53,503 nucleotides of DNA from an uncultured Thomasclavelia sp. (GCA_910588165.1 CAJUOR010000004.1:1-53503), one strand, 5' to 3'. Positions 1 through 8,408 are shown, numbered from the stretch's first letter. The notes: generated by a model not told the origin, from the letters alone. Numbers and translations: made by a program.

Positions 1-1
1 C

Positions 2-1135
2 TTAGTTATTACAGAATTTCCAATCAATGCTTACCAAGACTTTATGTTGGCAACCTTTGGTGAAGGTTGGAAATGGTTTGGGGATATTGCTTCATCATCA
101 ACCATGGGACTAACCGCTTTGATTGCCGTTTTCTCAATTGCTTACTATCTGGGCAAATCTTATCATAGAGATGCTTTGATGTCCGGTGTTATGTCACTTG
201 TAAGTTACTTTATTTTATTGATTCGTGTTGATGGTGGTTTCCAAGCAAGTGATTTTGGGGCAAAAGGTTTGTTTGTTGCCATCATTACCGCAATTATCGC
301 CGTTGAGTTATTTAACTTTGTTTTATCAAAGAATTTAACCATTAAGATGCCTGAAGGTGTCCCACCGGCAGTTTCAAGATCTTTTGAAGCGTTAATTCCT
401 GCCGTTGTGATTTTACCTATATTCCTAGTTATTCGTTTTATCTTTAGTTTAACCCCTTGGGAAAGTATTCATGCCTTCGTCTTTAACATTCTTCAAGTAC
501 CACTTGTTGGGGTGAGCGATTCTTTCTTAGGAATTGTAACAGCGATTTGTGCTTCACATACATTATGGTTCTTCGGTATTCATGGGGCTTCGGTTGTCGG
601 AGCTATTACAGGACCATTGTTCCAATCTGCATCATTAAATAACTTAACTGCTTTTACAGCCGGACAACCATTACCACACGTTGTTACGCAACAATTTTGG
701 GATATGTTTCAAGGTTGGGGTGGTGTAGGCGCTACTTTACCATTAAGTATTATTATGATTTTCTTCTGTAAGTCAAAACAAATTAAAATGTTAGGTAAAT
801 TGACTTTAGGTCCCGGTATCTTTGGTATCAATGAACCTATGGTATTCGGCTTACCGCTTGTTTTAAATCCAACTATGTTGATTCCTTTCTTTGCTTGTCC
901 GCTGATGTGTGTAACCGTATCTTATTGGGTTATGAATTTAGGTCTAGTTTCATGTACAACAGGAACAAATATCCCATGGACGACTCCGCCGATTATTAGT
1001 GGCTTTTTGGCAACGAATGACTGGCGAGCTGCCGTACTACAGGCGATCTTGCTTGTTGTCTGTGGTTTAATCTATTATCCATTTATTAAAGTTTTAGATA
1101 AGAAAATGGTCGAAGAAGAAAAAATGAGTGATTAA
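2..1135 (+). CDS. PTS glucoside/cellobiose-type EIIC permease, 5'-truncated by window edge
   Basis: This is the membrane-embedded subunit that moves a beta-glucoside or similar sugar across the membrane while EIIA/EIIB phosphorylate it. The frame is open to the first base of the window, and codons 2-43 (reading LVITEFPINAYQDF) join without a break to the ATG at 44. The ATG is therefore internal and the true start lies upstream. About 377 residues are visible, most of an EIIC of the lactose/cellobiose class. Many hydrophobic segments are present. The class signatures are the GIHG block near base 575 and the GIFGINEP block near 815-850, which belongs to the substrate-binding loop. An amidohydrolase and a GH4 6-phospho-glycosidase follow on the same strand, so the imported sugar is probably a phosphorylated glycoside cleaved by the GH4 enzyme. 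The exact substrate cannot be read from sequence. Confidence 0.9.
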   Translation, partial: LVITEFPINAYQDFMLATFGEGWKWFGDIASSSTMGLTALIAVFSIAYYLGKSYHRDALMSGVMSLVSYFILLIRVDGGFQASDFGAKGLFVAIITAIIAVELFNFVLSKNLTIKMPEGVPPAVSRSFEALIPAVVILPIFLVIRFIFSLTPWESIHAFVFNILQVPLVGVSDSFLGIVTAICASHTLWFFGIHGASVVGAITGPLFQSASLNNLTAFTAGQPLPHVVTQQFWDMFQGWGGVGATLPLSIIMIFFCKSKQIKMLGKLTLGPGIFGINEPMVFGLPLVLNPTMLIPFFACPLMCVTVSYWVMNLGLVSCTTGTNIPWTTPPIISGFLATNDWRAAVLQAILLVVCGLIYYPFIKVLDKKMVEEEKMSD

Positions 1136-1142
1136 AATCCAT

Positions 1143-1190
1143 AGAGAATCAACTTTAAGGATAATGTTTCTTTTAAAGTGGATTCTCTTT
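1143..1190 (+). terminator. Inverted repeat after EIIC (weak terminator or processing hairpin)
   Basis: AGAGAATC (1143-1150) pairs with GATTCTCT (1181-1188). Inside it ACTTTAA pairs with TTAAAGT across one mismatch, giving a stem of about 16 pairs with a short T tail. No clear promoter follows before the next gene, so it may partly terminate or stabilise the EIIC message and lower expression of the downstream genes. Confidence 0.5.
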
Positions 1191-1235
1191 AATGCTTGCA
1201 TATAGAAGCATATATCTTTTGGAAGAAAGGAAAGT

Positions 1236-1262
1236 ATGGCAATTGATCATACGTGGATGTAA
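1236..1262 (+). other. 8-codon mini-ORF overlapping the amidohydrolase start region
   Basis: An ATG at 1236 follows a good Shine-Dalgarno (GGAAGAAAGGAAAG, 1221-1234) and reads MAIDHTWM then TAA. The stop lies two bases before the ATG at 1265 that best fits the amidohydrolase N-terminus. The good ribosome site belongs to the mini-ORF and not to the enzyme, which suggests translation by termination-reinitiation. It could also be the leftover of an older start. No similarity is claimed. Confidence 0.35.
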
Positions 1263-1264
1263 AG

Positions 1265-2743
1265 ATGAATGAATTCATATTATATAATGCAGTTATTATT
1301 ACGGTAGATAAGCAAAGACGGATTCTAAATCATGGCGCTATCTATATTAAGGAGGATTTAATTCAAGATATTGGCGAAAGCGACAGAATTATTAACCGAT
1401 ATAAAGATGTTAAGAAATACGATTTAAAAAATCATATCATTTTACCCGGACTTATTGATGTGCACGCTCATGCCGGACATTCCTTAATTTACACACTTGT
1501 GAAAGATACGATTTATTGGATGAATGTGCATAATTATATGTATAATCATTGTCTGTCTGATGATTTTTGGAAAGTTGAATCAAGATTTGCCGCAACACAA
1601 AGAGCAAGCTTTGGCGTAACAACCGGACTAAGTGTCATGGGTTCACAATCTATGTGTTATAAAGAAAGCTATGTCGATGAACAAGTTGCAGGCTATAAAG
1701 AAGTAGGGGTACGAAACATCTTAGCTTGTGGGCCGGGTGATATTCCATGGCCTAAAAAATTAAGCCATTGGGAAAATGGTAAGAGAATTAGATATATGGA
1801 AAGCTATGATGAGGCAATTGCTACATTGGAAAAGATTGTGGCAAAACACCACGATACCAATGATTCATTAACCAAAATCTTTGTTTGCCCTTATAAAATT
1901 ATTACTTCCTTGACTTCACAGACTGAATCCGAAGAATGCAATGAGTTAACTGAATTGGATTTAAGAAACTCATATGAAATGAGAAGAATTGCCAAAAGAT
2001 ATCAGACACGCATTCACACAGATGCGTTTAAAGGTATGGTATATTTAGCTCATAAAGATCCCAATGCGCTACTAGGTGAAGATGTGCATATCCAACACGG
2101 ACAAGGTTTATCTTTAGATGAAGTCAATATCATGGCTAAAACACATACTAATTTTAGTTTTTGGCCAACGATTGCCCACTTTAAATCGCAAGCACCGATT
2201 ATGGAAATGATGGCGCAAGGCGTTAATGTTGCGATTTCAACCGACGGTCCATCTTATTCATCAAATTTTGATTTATTCTCTTCAATGCGGAAATGCCAAT
2301 TTTTAGTGCGAGCATTATATAACGAAAGAAACTATCTTCCAAATGAAAAAATAATCGAGATGGTAACAATTGATGCGGCTAAATGTATTGGAATGGAAAA
2401 TGAAATAGGTTCCTTGGAAATTGGGAAAAAGGCGGATATTATCTCTTTGGACATTCACAAAGCTTATTTTATGCCTTATCATGATCCATGTAATTTAGTG
2501 GTTCGCTATGCACATGGCAATGATGTAGATAATGTGATTTGTAATGGAAAATTTGTCGTTAAAGATAAAAAGCTAGTTCAGGTAGATGAAGAAAAAATAT
2601 ATAGAGATGCTCAAAAGATGTCTAATCAATTAGTGAAACAATTGAAAATTGATGGATTTGCTAATCCGATAGATTCACAATGGGGTAAGTATAAAGCGTA
2701 TTATCCTAATAAAAGATTTAATGAAGATAGTTTAGAAGATTAG
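1265..2743 (+). CDS. Amidohydrolase family protein (TrzA/SsnA/MtaD-like metal-dependent hydrolase)
   Basis: A predicted cytoplasmic metal-dependent hydrolase or deaminase of the amidohydrolase superfamily, 492 residues, the usual length for the ATZ/TRZ/chlorohydrolase branch. Visible metal-site motifs, numbered from the ATG at 1265, are PGLIDVHAHAG with HxH at 67-69, a His at about 251 (RIHTDAF), a His at about 278 (HIQHGQG) and an Asp at about 327 (ISTDGP). The C-terminal beta-sandwich block ADIISLD and the phrase VICNGKFVV are typical of the branch. A GTG at 1253 is an alternative start, but residues from MNEFILYNAVIITVD match the family N-terminus. It lies between a PTS permease and a GH4 glycosidase, so it may act on a nitrogen-containing aglycone; that is inference. 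The substrate is unknown. Confidence 0.85.
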   Translation: MNEFILYNAVIITVDKQRRILNHGAIYIKEDLIQDIGESDRIINRYKDVKKYDLKNHIILPGLIDVHAHAGHSLIYTLVKDTIYWMNVHNYMYNHCLSDDFWKVESRFAATQRASFGVTTGLSVMGSQSMCYKESYVDEQVAGYKEVGVRNILACGPGDIPWPKKLSHWENGKRIRYMESYDEAIATLEKIVAKHHDTNDSLTKIFVCPYKIITSLTSQTESEECNELTELDLRNSYEMRRIAKRYQTRIHTDAFKGMVYLAHKDPNALLGEDVHIQHGQGLSLDEVNIMAKTHTNFSFWPTIAHFKSQAPIMEMMAQGVNVAISTDGPSYSSNFDLFSSMRKCQFLVRALYNERNYLPNEKIIEMVTIDAAKCIGMENEIGSLEIGKKADIISLDIHKAYFMPYHDPCNLVVRYAHGNDVDNVICNGKFVVKDKKLVQVDEEKIYRDAQKMSNQLVKQLKIDGFANPIDSQWGKYKAYYPNKRFNEDSLED

Positions 2744-2761
2744 TTAAAGGAGATGGTGACT

Positions 2762-4123
2762 ATGAAGATTGCCGTTATTGGTGGTGGGGGTGTTCGTTCT
2801 CCGCTTTTAGCAAGAAGTATTGCCTTTAAATCAAAGGAAATTGGTATTGATGAAGTTGTGTTCATGGATAATCAAAAAGAGCAATTGGACATTTACGGAA
2901 CGATTTCAAAAATCGCCTCTGCCAAAATCAACCCAAATCTTCGCTTTGAATTAACAACTTCGATTGAAGAAGCCGTTAAAGATGCCGATTATATTATTAC
3001 TACCATTCGTGTGGGGAATGATGAAATGCGCATCAAAGATGAAAGAACCGCTCTAGCTCATGGCGTGATTGGGCAAGAAACAACCGGTGCAGCAGGTATT
3101 TCCTTTGCTATGCGAAGTGTAACTGTTTTGGCTAGGTATTGTGAAATAATCAAAAAACTTAGTCAGCCAAATGTGAAAGTATTTAATTTTACCAACCCGG
3201 CAGGTATTGTGACACAGACATTAAGGGATATGGGCTATGATTTTTGTTACGGGATTTGTGATGCTCCGACTAGTCTAATTGAAAGTGTTATACGTATTGG
3301 CGGATATGATAAAGATCGTTTATCCTTTGAATGTATTGGTTTAAATCACTTTTCCTTTATCACATCGGTTAAGTATGATGGTCAAGAGGTGCTTGATGAG
3401 ATTTTGGATAGTCAAGAAATACATCAGCACAGTGATTTAAAGTTTATGGATCAAGCGTTAATGAAGCGTAAAAGAAAGTTGTTTAATGAATATTTGTACT
3501 ATTATTTATATCCAAATGAGGCTTATCGCAATATTTCTCAATCAGCTAAAATTAGATCGGAAATCATCAAAGAGATTAACGATGGTATGAAAGAAGAACT
3601 TCAACAAATAGATATAACTAACGATTTTGAAAGAGCCCTCAAAATATACTCCAAGTGGTATAACAAAAGAGAAGCGTCCTATATGAAAAATGAAACAGGT
3701 ATGGCGCAAGATAAAGAACCTTTCATCTTTGATGTATTCGATAATACAACTAATGGGTATGCCTCTATTGCCTTAAATTATATTACGGCAGTCGAAACAA
3801 AGACAAAGAAGGATTTAGTCTTATGTACAACTAGCCCACATCAACAAGACTTTAGTCAAGATGAAGTGATTGAAGTCAGCTGTACGATTGATGGTAATGA
3901 AGTTAAACCCCATCAAATTCAAATTGAAGATGATTTGATTAAAGAAATGGTACGAAGAATCAAGCAATATGAAAAAGCGGCTTCAAAGGCTTTAAGAAGT
4001 CATCGAAAAAGTGATTTTATTGACTGTTTAATGTTAAATCCATTGGTTTGTTCCTATGTGGTAGCTAAAGATTTGACAGATGCGTTCTTTAAAATCAATA
4101 AAGATTTTTATGAAGAACAGTAA
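2762..4123 (+). CDS. GH4 family 6-phospho-glycosidase (6-phospho-beta-glucosidase-like)
   Basis: An NAD- and divalent-metal-dependent glycoside hydrolase of family 4 that would cleave a 6-phospho-glycoside delivered by the upstream PTS permease. It has 453 residues, as expected for GH4. The N-terminus MKIAVIGGGGVRSP is the Rossmann dinucleotide-binding loop. NFTNPAG (about 142-148) and GICDAP with the metal-ligand Cys (about 166) are present, as is the GLNHFSF block with the metal-ligand His (about 196). An ATG at 2753 exists, but AAAGGAG ends directly against it; the ATG at 2762 sits about 10 bases from the GGAG and begins exactly at the Rossmann strand, so it was chosen. Whether it prefers alpha- or beta-linkage cannot be settled by eye; resemblance is to the 6-phospho-beta-glucosidase (CelF/LicH) branch. 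Confidence 0.9.
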   Translation: MKIAVIGGGGVRSPLLARSIAFKSKEIGIDEVVFMDNQKEQLDIYGTISKIASAKINPNLRFELTTSIEEAVKDADYIITTIRVGNDEMRIKDERTALAHGVIGQETTGAAGISFAMRSVTVLARYCEIIKKLSQPNVKVFNFTNPAGIVTQTLRDMGYDFCYGICDAPTSLIESVIRIGGYDKDRLSFECIGLNHFSFITSVKYDGQEVLDEILDSQEIHQHSDLKFMDQALMKRKRKLFNEYLYYYLYPNEAYRNISQSAKIRSEIIKEINDGMKEELQQIDITNDFERALKIYSKWYNKREASYMKNETGMAQDKEPFIFDVFDNTTNGYASIALNYITAVETKTKKDLVLCTTSPHQQDFSQDEVIEVSCTIDGNEVKPHQIQIEDDLIKEMVRRIKQYEKAASKALRSHRKSDFIDCLMLNPLVCSYVVAKDLTDAFFKINKDFYEEQ

Positions 4124-4155
4124 TCTCATTTTTAAAAAAAGGAGTTTTGATAGAA

Positions 4156-4536
4156 ATGAAGAAAACAAATGATATTCCCGCAAGTTTTATCAAAAGATTG
4201 TTCGCTTTTTGTATAGATGGTCTGGTTTTAAGCTCTATGACCGCAATTATTATGCGAATCAATCCGAATTTATTGATTGTGGTAAGCTTTGCCTATTTCA
4301 TACTCTTTGATGCTTCTAAGAAGCAAGGGACTATCGGAAAACAGATGCTAGGTCTTAAAATCAGCAATCAAGATGGACAAAGGCTCTCCTATTTTCAAGC
4401 TTTTGTCAGACACGTTTTAAAGTATTTTGGCATTTTGTTTCTAGGTATCGGGTATGTCGGATTGCTTTTTAATATGACTCAAAAAAGCGCGTTAGTTGAT
4501 AAGCTATCTAAGACACAAGTTTTAATTCAGGCTTAA
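4156..4536 (+). CDS. RDD family small membrane protein
   Basis: A 126-residue integral membrane protein of the RDD family. The N-terminal ASFIKRLFAFCIDGLVLS carries the characteristic Arg and Asp at the edge of the first membrane helix. Further hydrophobic helices follow, with the GTIGKQMLGLKI loop typical of the family. The ATG at 4156 lies about 11 bases after AAAAAAAGGAG; an in-frame TTG at 4147 is less likely. It closes the sugar operon and is followed by a strong terminator. RDD proteins are mostly of unknown function, with ion or metabolite transport proposed for some members. Its link to glycoside metabolism is only by position. Confidence 0.8.
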   Translation: MKKTNDIPASFIKRLFAFCIDGLVLSSMTAIIMRINPNLLIVVSFAYFILFDASKKQGTIGKQMLGLKISNQDGQRLSYFQAFVRHVLKYFGILFLGIGYVGLLFNMTQKSALVDKLSKTQVLIQA

Positions 4537-4635
4537 AGAAATATAATATAAGGCAAAATTCAAGGATAAAAGAAAACCTCCTCTTTCTTAGATTGAATTA
4601 GGCTTTAGAATTATTTAAGTTAATAGATTTAAAAT

Positions 4636-4682
4636 AAAATAGTACATTTGTTAAGTGATGATGACAAGTGTACTATTTTTAT
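4636..4682 (+). terminator. Strong hairpin terminator, probably bidirectional
   Basis: AAAATAGTACATTTGT (4636-4651) pairs with ACAAGTGTACTATTTT (4664-4679) in a 16-bp stem with one G-T pair. It is followed by T's on the plus strand and preceded by A's, so it can stop the sugar operon and also readthrough from the minus-strand gene at 4772-5142. Confidence 0.8.
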
Positions 4683-4771
4683 TTATGTATAATCATTAAA
4701 TAAAGTGCTAGGGGAAGTCAGGTGTAAAATATATTATCTTTATCAATATAAAAGAGAGTTAGATTATCACT

Positions 4772-5142
4772 CTATCTGTGTGATTTTCCTTCATCAAGAT
4801 GGTTAGACTTTACATATAGGTCATATATGCCGAAGCCAGATAAAATCAAATTAACCCATAAATCAGCGCAAAGCATTAAGGCTTTCGGAAAATTCCCCAA
4901 CCATTTGTAATCTATATAATTTAAAACGATAAATATTGCCCATATCAATAAATAACCGATTTTCTTTTTTTGTATATCAATAGATATGCCAATAAATAAA
5001 ATGCCGATAATATATAAGCATTTGCGAATAATGCTGTTTCTGCTTCAAGTTTTAACCATTCTAGCTTAAAATACCATTGACAAATAATAAGCGGTAATGC
5101 TATTATAACAGCCCAGTGATATTTAATGATATATTTTTTCAC
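4772..5142 (-). pseudogene. Small membrane protein broken by a frameshift in an A7 run
   Basis: Read on the minus strand from a GTG at 5142 after AGGGGGAT, the first part is about 60 residues of hydrophobic protein (MKKYIIKYHWAVI...). It ends at a stop at 4945, just after a run of seven A's near 4977. Shifting to the -1 frame at that run gives about 60 more uninterrupted residues, again membrane-like (IGYLLIWAIFIVLNYID... to ...EGKSHR), ending at the TAG at 4772-4774. Restoring one A would make a single protein of about 123 residues with four or so membrane helices. This is a one-base deletion, a sequencing error in the homopolymer, or less likely a programmed shift. Function is unknown. Confidence 0.6.
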
Positions 5143-5509
5143 AGATAATCCCCCTTATTCCATAAAAATATGATTGATTATTATTTACAAATAAGCAAAG
5201 AGGTAATCATGATTTTAATATCGCTGAAAATAGTTTTATCATTTCATATTTTGCTTTTTATCTAAACAAATCATCAACGATTCTTTTGCTTATTTTAAAT
5301 ATTGGATAATTAAATATTAAAAGAAGTAAATTATTTTATCATCACTATATGGAACGAGATATTTATAATCGCTTTCTCTTCTTGATTTTATTATATGATG
5401 ATATTCAAATGAAGTCAAATAAGACGATGGATTTATGGTAAGGGTTAGATTTCTATTCAAGCTTTCAAACGTTATCATCGCATAGTAAGAAAGATGCAGT
5501 TTGCATTGC
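5143..5509. other. Gene-free spacer upstream of the copper operon
   Basis: A very A+T-rich stretch between the start of the frameshifted minus-strand gene and the copA promoter. I see no convincing gene. One 18-codon hydrophobic ORF (5209-5265, plus) follows AGAGG but has no promoter I can identify and is not called. Confidence 0.5.
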
Positions 5510-5560
5510 TTGACAATTTCTTTTAATTTTATTTATAATATAACCGTACCCCATAGGGTA
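5510..5560 (+). promoter_or_regulatory. copA promoter with CsoR-type operator
   Basis: TTGACA (5510-5515), 18 bases, then TATAAT (5534-5539) form a near-consensus sigma-A promoter. Just downstream, at the expected start of transcription, lies a G/C-tract palindrome TACCC-CATA-GGGTA (5547-5560) followed by more G's, in an otherwise A+T-rich region. This is the form of CsoR operators, and csoR is encoded downstream. Copper binding to CsoR would release it and induce copA. Confidence 0.8.
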
Positions 5561-5579
5561 GGGGGCGGAGGTTGAGATT

Positions 5580-8096
5580 ATGAAAGAAAAAATGAATGTT
5601 GGTGGAATGACTTGCAGTGCTTGTCAGGCCCATGTAGAAAAAAGTGTATGTAGCCTTGAAGGTGTTAAGAAAGTTGAAGTTAATCTACTTTTAAACAATA
5701 TGACTGTTGAGTACGACGAGAACAGCGTATCACAAAATGATATTATTAAAGCTGTAGAGAGCGGTGGTTATACAGCTAGTCCATTGAATGAGGACAAGGT
5801 CAAGACATCTTCTGTTGCGGAAGTTCCCGATGAGAGCTTAGATTTGAAAAAGAAACTTCAATGGAGTGTTACCTTACTGATGGTATTGATGTATGTCACA
5901 ATGGGACATATGGTCGGCTTAGCTTTACCGTCTTTTCTTGATGGTGTTAAGAATGCAATTCCGTTTGCGATGACTCAACTCATCTTAACAAGTATCATCA
6001 TGCTTTTACAGAAGCATTATTATATCAATGGGTGGAAAGCTTTAAAACATAAAGCTGCCAATATGGATACTTTAATTATGTTAGGTAGTGGGGCTGCTTA
6101 TATTTATGGTCTATTTGCGATTTATGTCATGGGTTATGGCTTAGGACATGGGGATTTGGAAATCGTGATGCATTATAGACATCAGTTATATTTTGAATCA
6201 GCAGCCATGATTGTTACCTTGATTTCGGTCGGTAAATATTTAGAGTCTAATTCTAAAAAGAAAACATCAGATGCTATTTCAAAGTTAATGCAATTAGCGC
6301 CTGATACAGTAATTGTGCTAAGAGATAATGCTGAAATAGAAATTCCTGTTGAAGAAGTTGTTGTCGGGGATTTGATTGTTGTGCGCAGTGGCGGACGAAT
6401 TGGCGTTGATGGTCGCATTGTTAAAGGGCAAGGCGCATTAGATACCTCTGCTTTGACCGGTGAAAGTCTTCCGGTTGATAAAGGTGTAGGTGATGAAGTC
6501 ATGAGTGCGACAATGCTTTTAAATGGACATATTATTTATGAAGCAACGCATATCGGTTCTGATACAACCTTATCTAAAATTATTGATTTAGTATCTGAGG
6601 CAAGTGCTTCTAAAGCACCAATTTCACGTTTAGCCGATAAAGTAAGTGCTATCTTTGTGCCGACAGTAATTGTAATTGCTTGTATAACTTTGGTGGTTTG
6701 GCTATTACTAGGCTATGATTTCAATTTTGCTTTATCTATGGCTATTTCTGTTTTAGTTATTTCTTGTCCGTGCGCTTTAGGGTTAGCGACACCGACAGCC
6801 ATCATGGTAGGTACCGGTAAAGGTGCTGAAAATGGTATTTTAATTAAATCAGCCGAGAGCTTGGAAATTGCTCATGAAGTTGATACAGTCGTGTTAGATA
6901 AAACAGGAACAATTACTTATGGTAAACCTAGTGTTGTTGCCATTGAAACCATTTTAGATGAAAATCAGTTATTAAGTTATGTTGCCAGTTTGGAAAGTAT
7001 TTCAGATCACCCTTTAGCTCAAGCTATTATAGAAAGAGCCAATGGTTTACCTAAATATGAGGTGTCAGAGGCTAGTAATATTATCGGCAAAGGCTTGATA
7101 GGTGTGGTTGATGGACATCGCTTAGGGATTGGTAATATTGCTTTAGCTCAAGAATTTATGGAGGATATCGACCAAGTTAAAGAAAATTTGGAAGTATTCG
7201 CAAATGAGGGAATGACACCGTTGGTTGTCTGTATGGATAAGCAATGGGTAGGTATGATTGGTATTGCCGACAAGATTAAACCTAATAGTGCTAAAGCAGT
7301 AGCTAAGCTACAAGAGATGGGGATTCATGTCAAGATGTTGACCGGTGATCACCCAACAACAGCTAAAGCTTTAGCTAAGAAATTAAATTTAGATGATGTC
7401 GTAGCGGAAGTTTTACCTGCAGATAAAGAGCGAATAGTAAGAGAGCTAGTTGCTTCTAATCATTGTGTAATGATGGTCGGGGACGGCATCAATGATGCAC
7501 CGGCTTTAATGAGTGCAAGCGTAGGTGTAGCCATTGGTGCAGGTAGTGATATTGCTTTAGATTCTGCGGATATCGTTTTAATGCGAGATGATTTAATAGA
7601 TGTTGTCGGAGCGATAGAATTAAGTCGTTACGTGATTAAAAACATTAAAGAAAATTTATTTTGGGCCTTCTTCTATAACATCATCGGTATCCCTTTAGCA
7701 GCCGGTGTATTTTATCCAATTAACGGTTGGGCTCTAAGTCCGATGTTTGGCGCTGCTGCGATGAGTTTGTCGTCAGTTTGTGTCGTAAGTAACGCTTTAA
7801 GGTTGCGTTTCTTTAAGCCAAGCCTTAAAATAGAAGTGAAGGAAGATACAGAAGTAAAAAAAGAAATAATGAAGGAGGAAAAAGAAATGAAACAAGTGCT
7901 AAACATTGAAGGGATGATGTGCCAGATGTGTGTTAAACATGTCACAAAGGCATTAACTGATTTAGAAGGTGTCAAGGCGTGTGAGGTTAATTTAGAAGCC
8001 AATCAGGCTACTGTAACAGTTGAACAACCTATTTCGGAGGATATTTACCAAAAGGTGATTTCTCAAGCCGGTTATGAATTGAAAGGGATTGTTTAG
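5580..8096 (+). CDS. copA: Copper-exporting P1B-type ATPase with N- and C-terminal HMA domains
   Basis: ATP-driven copper(I) exporter in the membrane, 838 residues. An N-terminal heavy-metal-associated domain has GMTCSAC at residues 9-15. It is followed by membrane helices, the actuator TGES (293-296), the membrane metal site CPC (396-398), the phosphorylation motif DKTGT (Asp440), the SDHPLA motif of the nucleotide domain and GDGINDAP. Unusually, a second HMA domain with GMMCQMC is appended at the C-terminus (about 770-838) after a charged Lys/Glu linker. It has the length of a free CopZ chaperone and its own ribosome site and ATG. The start at 5580 has GGAGG eight bases upstream. The operator upstream and csoR two bases downstream fit copper-inducible detoxification. 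Copper and silver cannot be separated by sequence alone. Confidence 0.95.
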   Translation: MKEKMNVGGMTCSACQAHVEKSVCSLEGVKKVEVNLLLNNMTVEYDENSVSQNDIIKAVESGGYTASPLNEDKVKTSSVAEVPDESLDLKKKLQWSVTLLMVLMYVTMGHMVGLALPSFLDGVKNAIPFAMTQLILTSIIMLLQKHYYINGWKALKHKAANMDTLIMLGSGAAYIYGLFAIYVMGYGLGHGDLEIVMHYRHQLYFESAAMIVTLISVGKYLESNSKKKTSDAISKLMQLAPDTVIVLRDNAEIEIPVEEVVVGDLIVVRSGGRIGVDGRIVKGQGALDTSALTGESLPVDKGVGDEVMSATMLLNGHIIYEATHIGSDTTLSKIIDLVSEASASKAPISRLADKVSAIFVPTVIVIACITLVVWLLLGYDFNFALSMAISVLVISCPCALGLATPTAIMVGTGKGAENGILIKSAESLEIAHEVDTVVLDKTGTITYGKPSVVAIETILDENQLLSYVASLESISDHPLAQAIIERANGLPKYEVSEASNIIGKGLIGVVDGHRLGIGNIALAQEFMEDIDQVKENLEVFANEGMTPLVVCMDKQWVGMIGIADKIKPNSAKAVAKLQEMGIHVKMLTGDHPTTAKALAKKLNLDDVVAEVLPADKERIVRELVASNHCVMMVGDGINDAPALMSASVGVAIGAGSDIALDSADIVLMRDDLIDVVGAIELSRYVIKNIKENLFWAFFYNIIGIPLAAGVFYPINGWALSPMFGAAAMSLSSVCVVSNALRLRFFKPSLKIEVKEDTEVKKEIMKEEKEMKQVLNIEGMMCQMCVKHVTKALTDLEGVKACEVNLEANQATVTVEQPISEDIYQKVISQAGYELKGIV
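7874..8096 (+). other. Internal ribosome site and start for a CopZ-like 69-residue product within copA
   Basis: Inside copA, GGAGG (7874-7878) lies eight bases before an in-frame ATG at 7887. Initiation there would give a free 69-residue protein starting MKQVLNIEGMMCQMC. That is the size and fold expected of the copper chaperone CopZ. What is seen is the ideal spacing and the domain boundary; actual use of the start is inference. It may instead record an ancient copA-copZ gene fusion. Confidence 0.5.
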
Positions 8097-8098
8097 TC

Positions 8099-8362
8099 AT
8101 GGTTGCTGCAAATCAAAATGAACTTAAGCGTCTATTAAAAACGGCACGAGGGCAGATTGACGGTATCTTGAAAATGATTGAAGAAGATCGCTATTGTATT
8201 GATGTTGCCAATCAATTATTAAGTGTAGAAGGATTGATTAAAAAGAGTCGCCGTAAGATTTTGCATAGCCATTTAGAACATTGTGTAAAAAATGCACACG
8301 ATGAAAAAGAATTAGAAGTTAAAATTTTAGAATTAGAAAAACTTCTTGAGAGAATGGAATAG
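8099..8362 (+). CDS. csoR: CsoR-family copper-sensing transcriptional repressor
   Basis: An all-helical DNA-binding repressor of 87 residues that senses copper(I) and controls the operator at 5547-5560. The three copper ligands of CsoR are present with the right spacing: Cys33, His58 and Cys62, equivalent to the Cys-His-Cys triad of characterised CsoR proteins. The N-terminal LKRLLKTARGQIDGILKMI helix is typical of the family. The gene begins two bases after copA and is probably translated by coupling, with AAAGGGA in the end of copA as ribosome site. A hairpin terminator follows. The ligand set argues for copper over the formaldehyde (FrmR) or persulfide (CstR) branches. Confidence 0.92.
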   Translation: MVAANQNELKRLLKTARGQIDGILKMIEEDRYCIDVANQLLSVEGLIKKSRRKILHSHLEHCVKNAHDEKELEVKILELEKLLERME

Positions 8363-8370
8363 AATATAAA

Positions 8371-8408
8371 AGCCAAGTAAGGTTACTTTCTTACTTGGCT
8401 GATTTTTT
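8371..8408. terminator. Bidirectional terminator between convergent csoR and P-type ATPase
   Basis: AGCCAAGTAA (8371-8380) pairs with TTACTTGGCT (8391-8400), followed by T7 on the plus strand. The last codons and stop of the minus-strand ATPase (8383) lie inside the hairpin, so one element serves both genes. Confidence 0.85.

Noticed and set aside
5209-5265. 18-codon hydrophobic ORF after AGAGG, reminiscent of a type I toxin peptide
   Set aside because: No promoter, terminator or antisense RNA structure could be seen around it; hydrophobic short frames are common in A+T-rich spacers.
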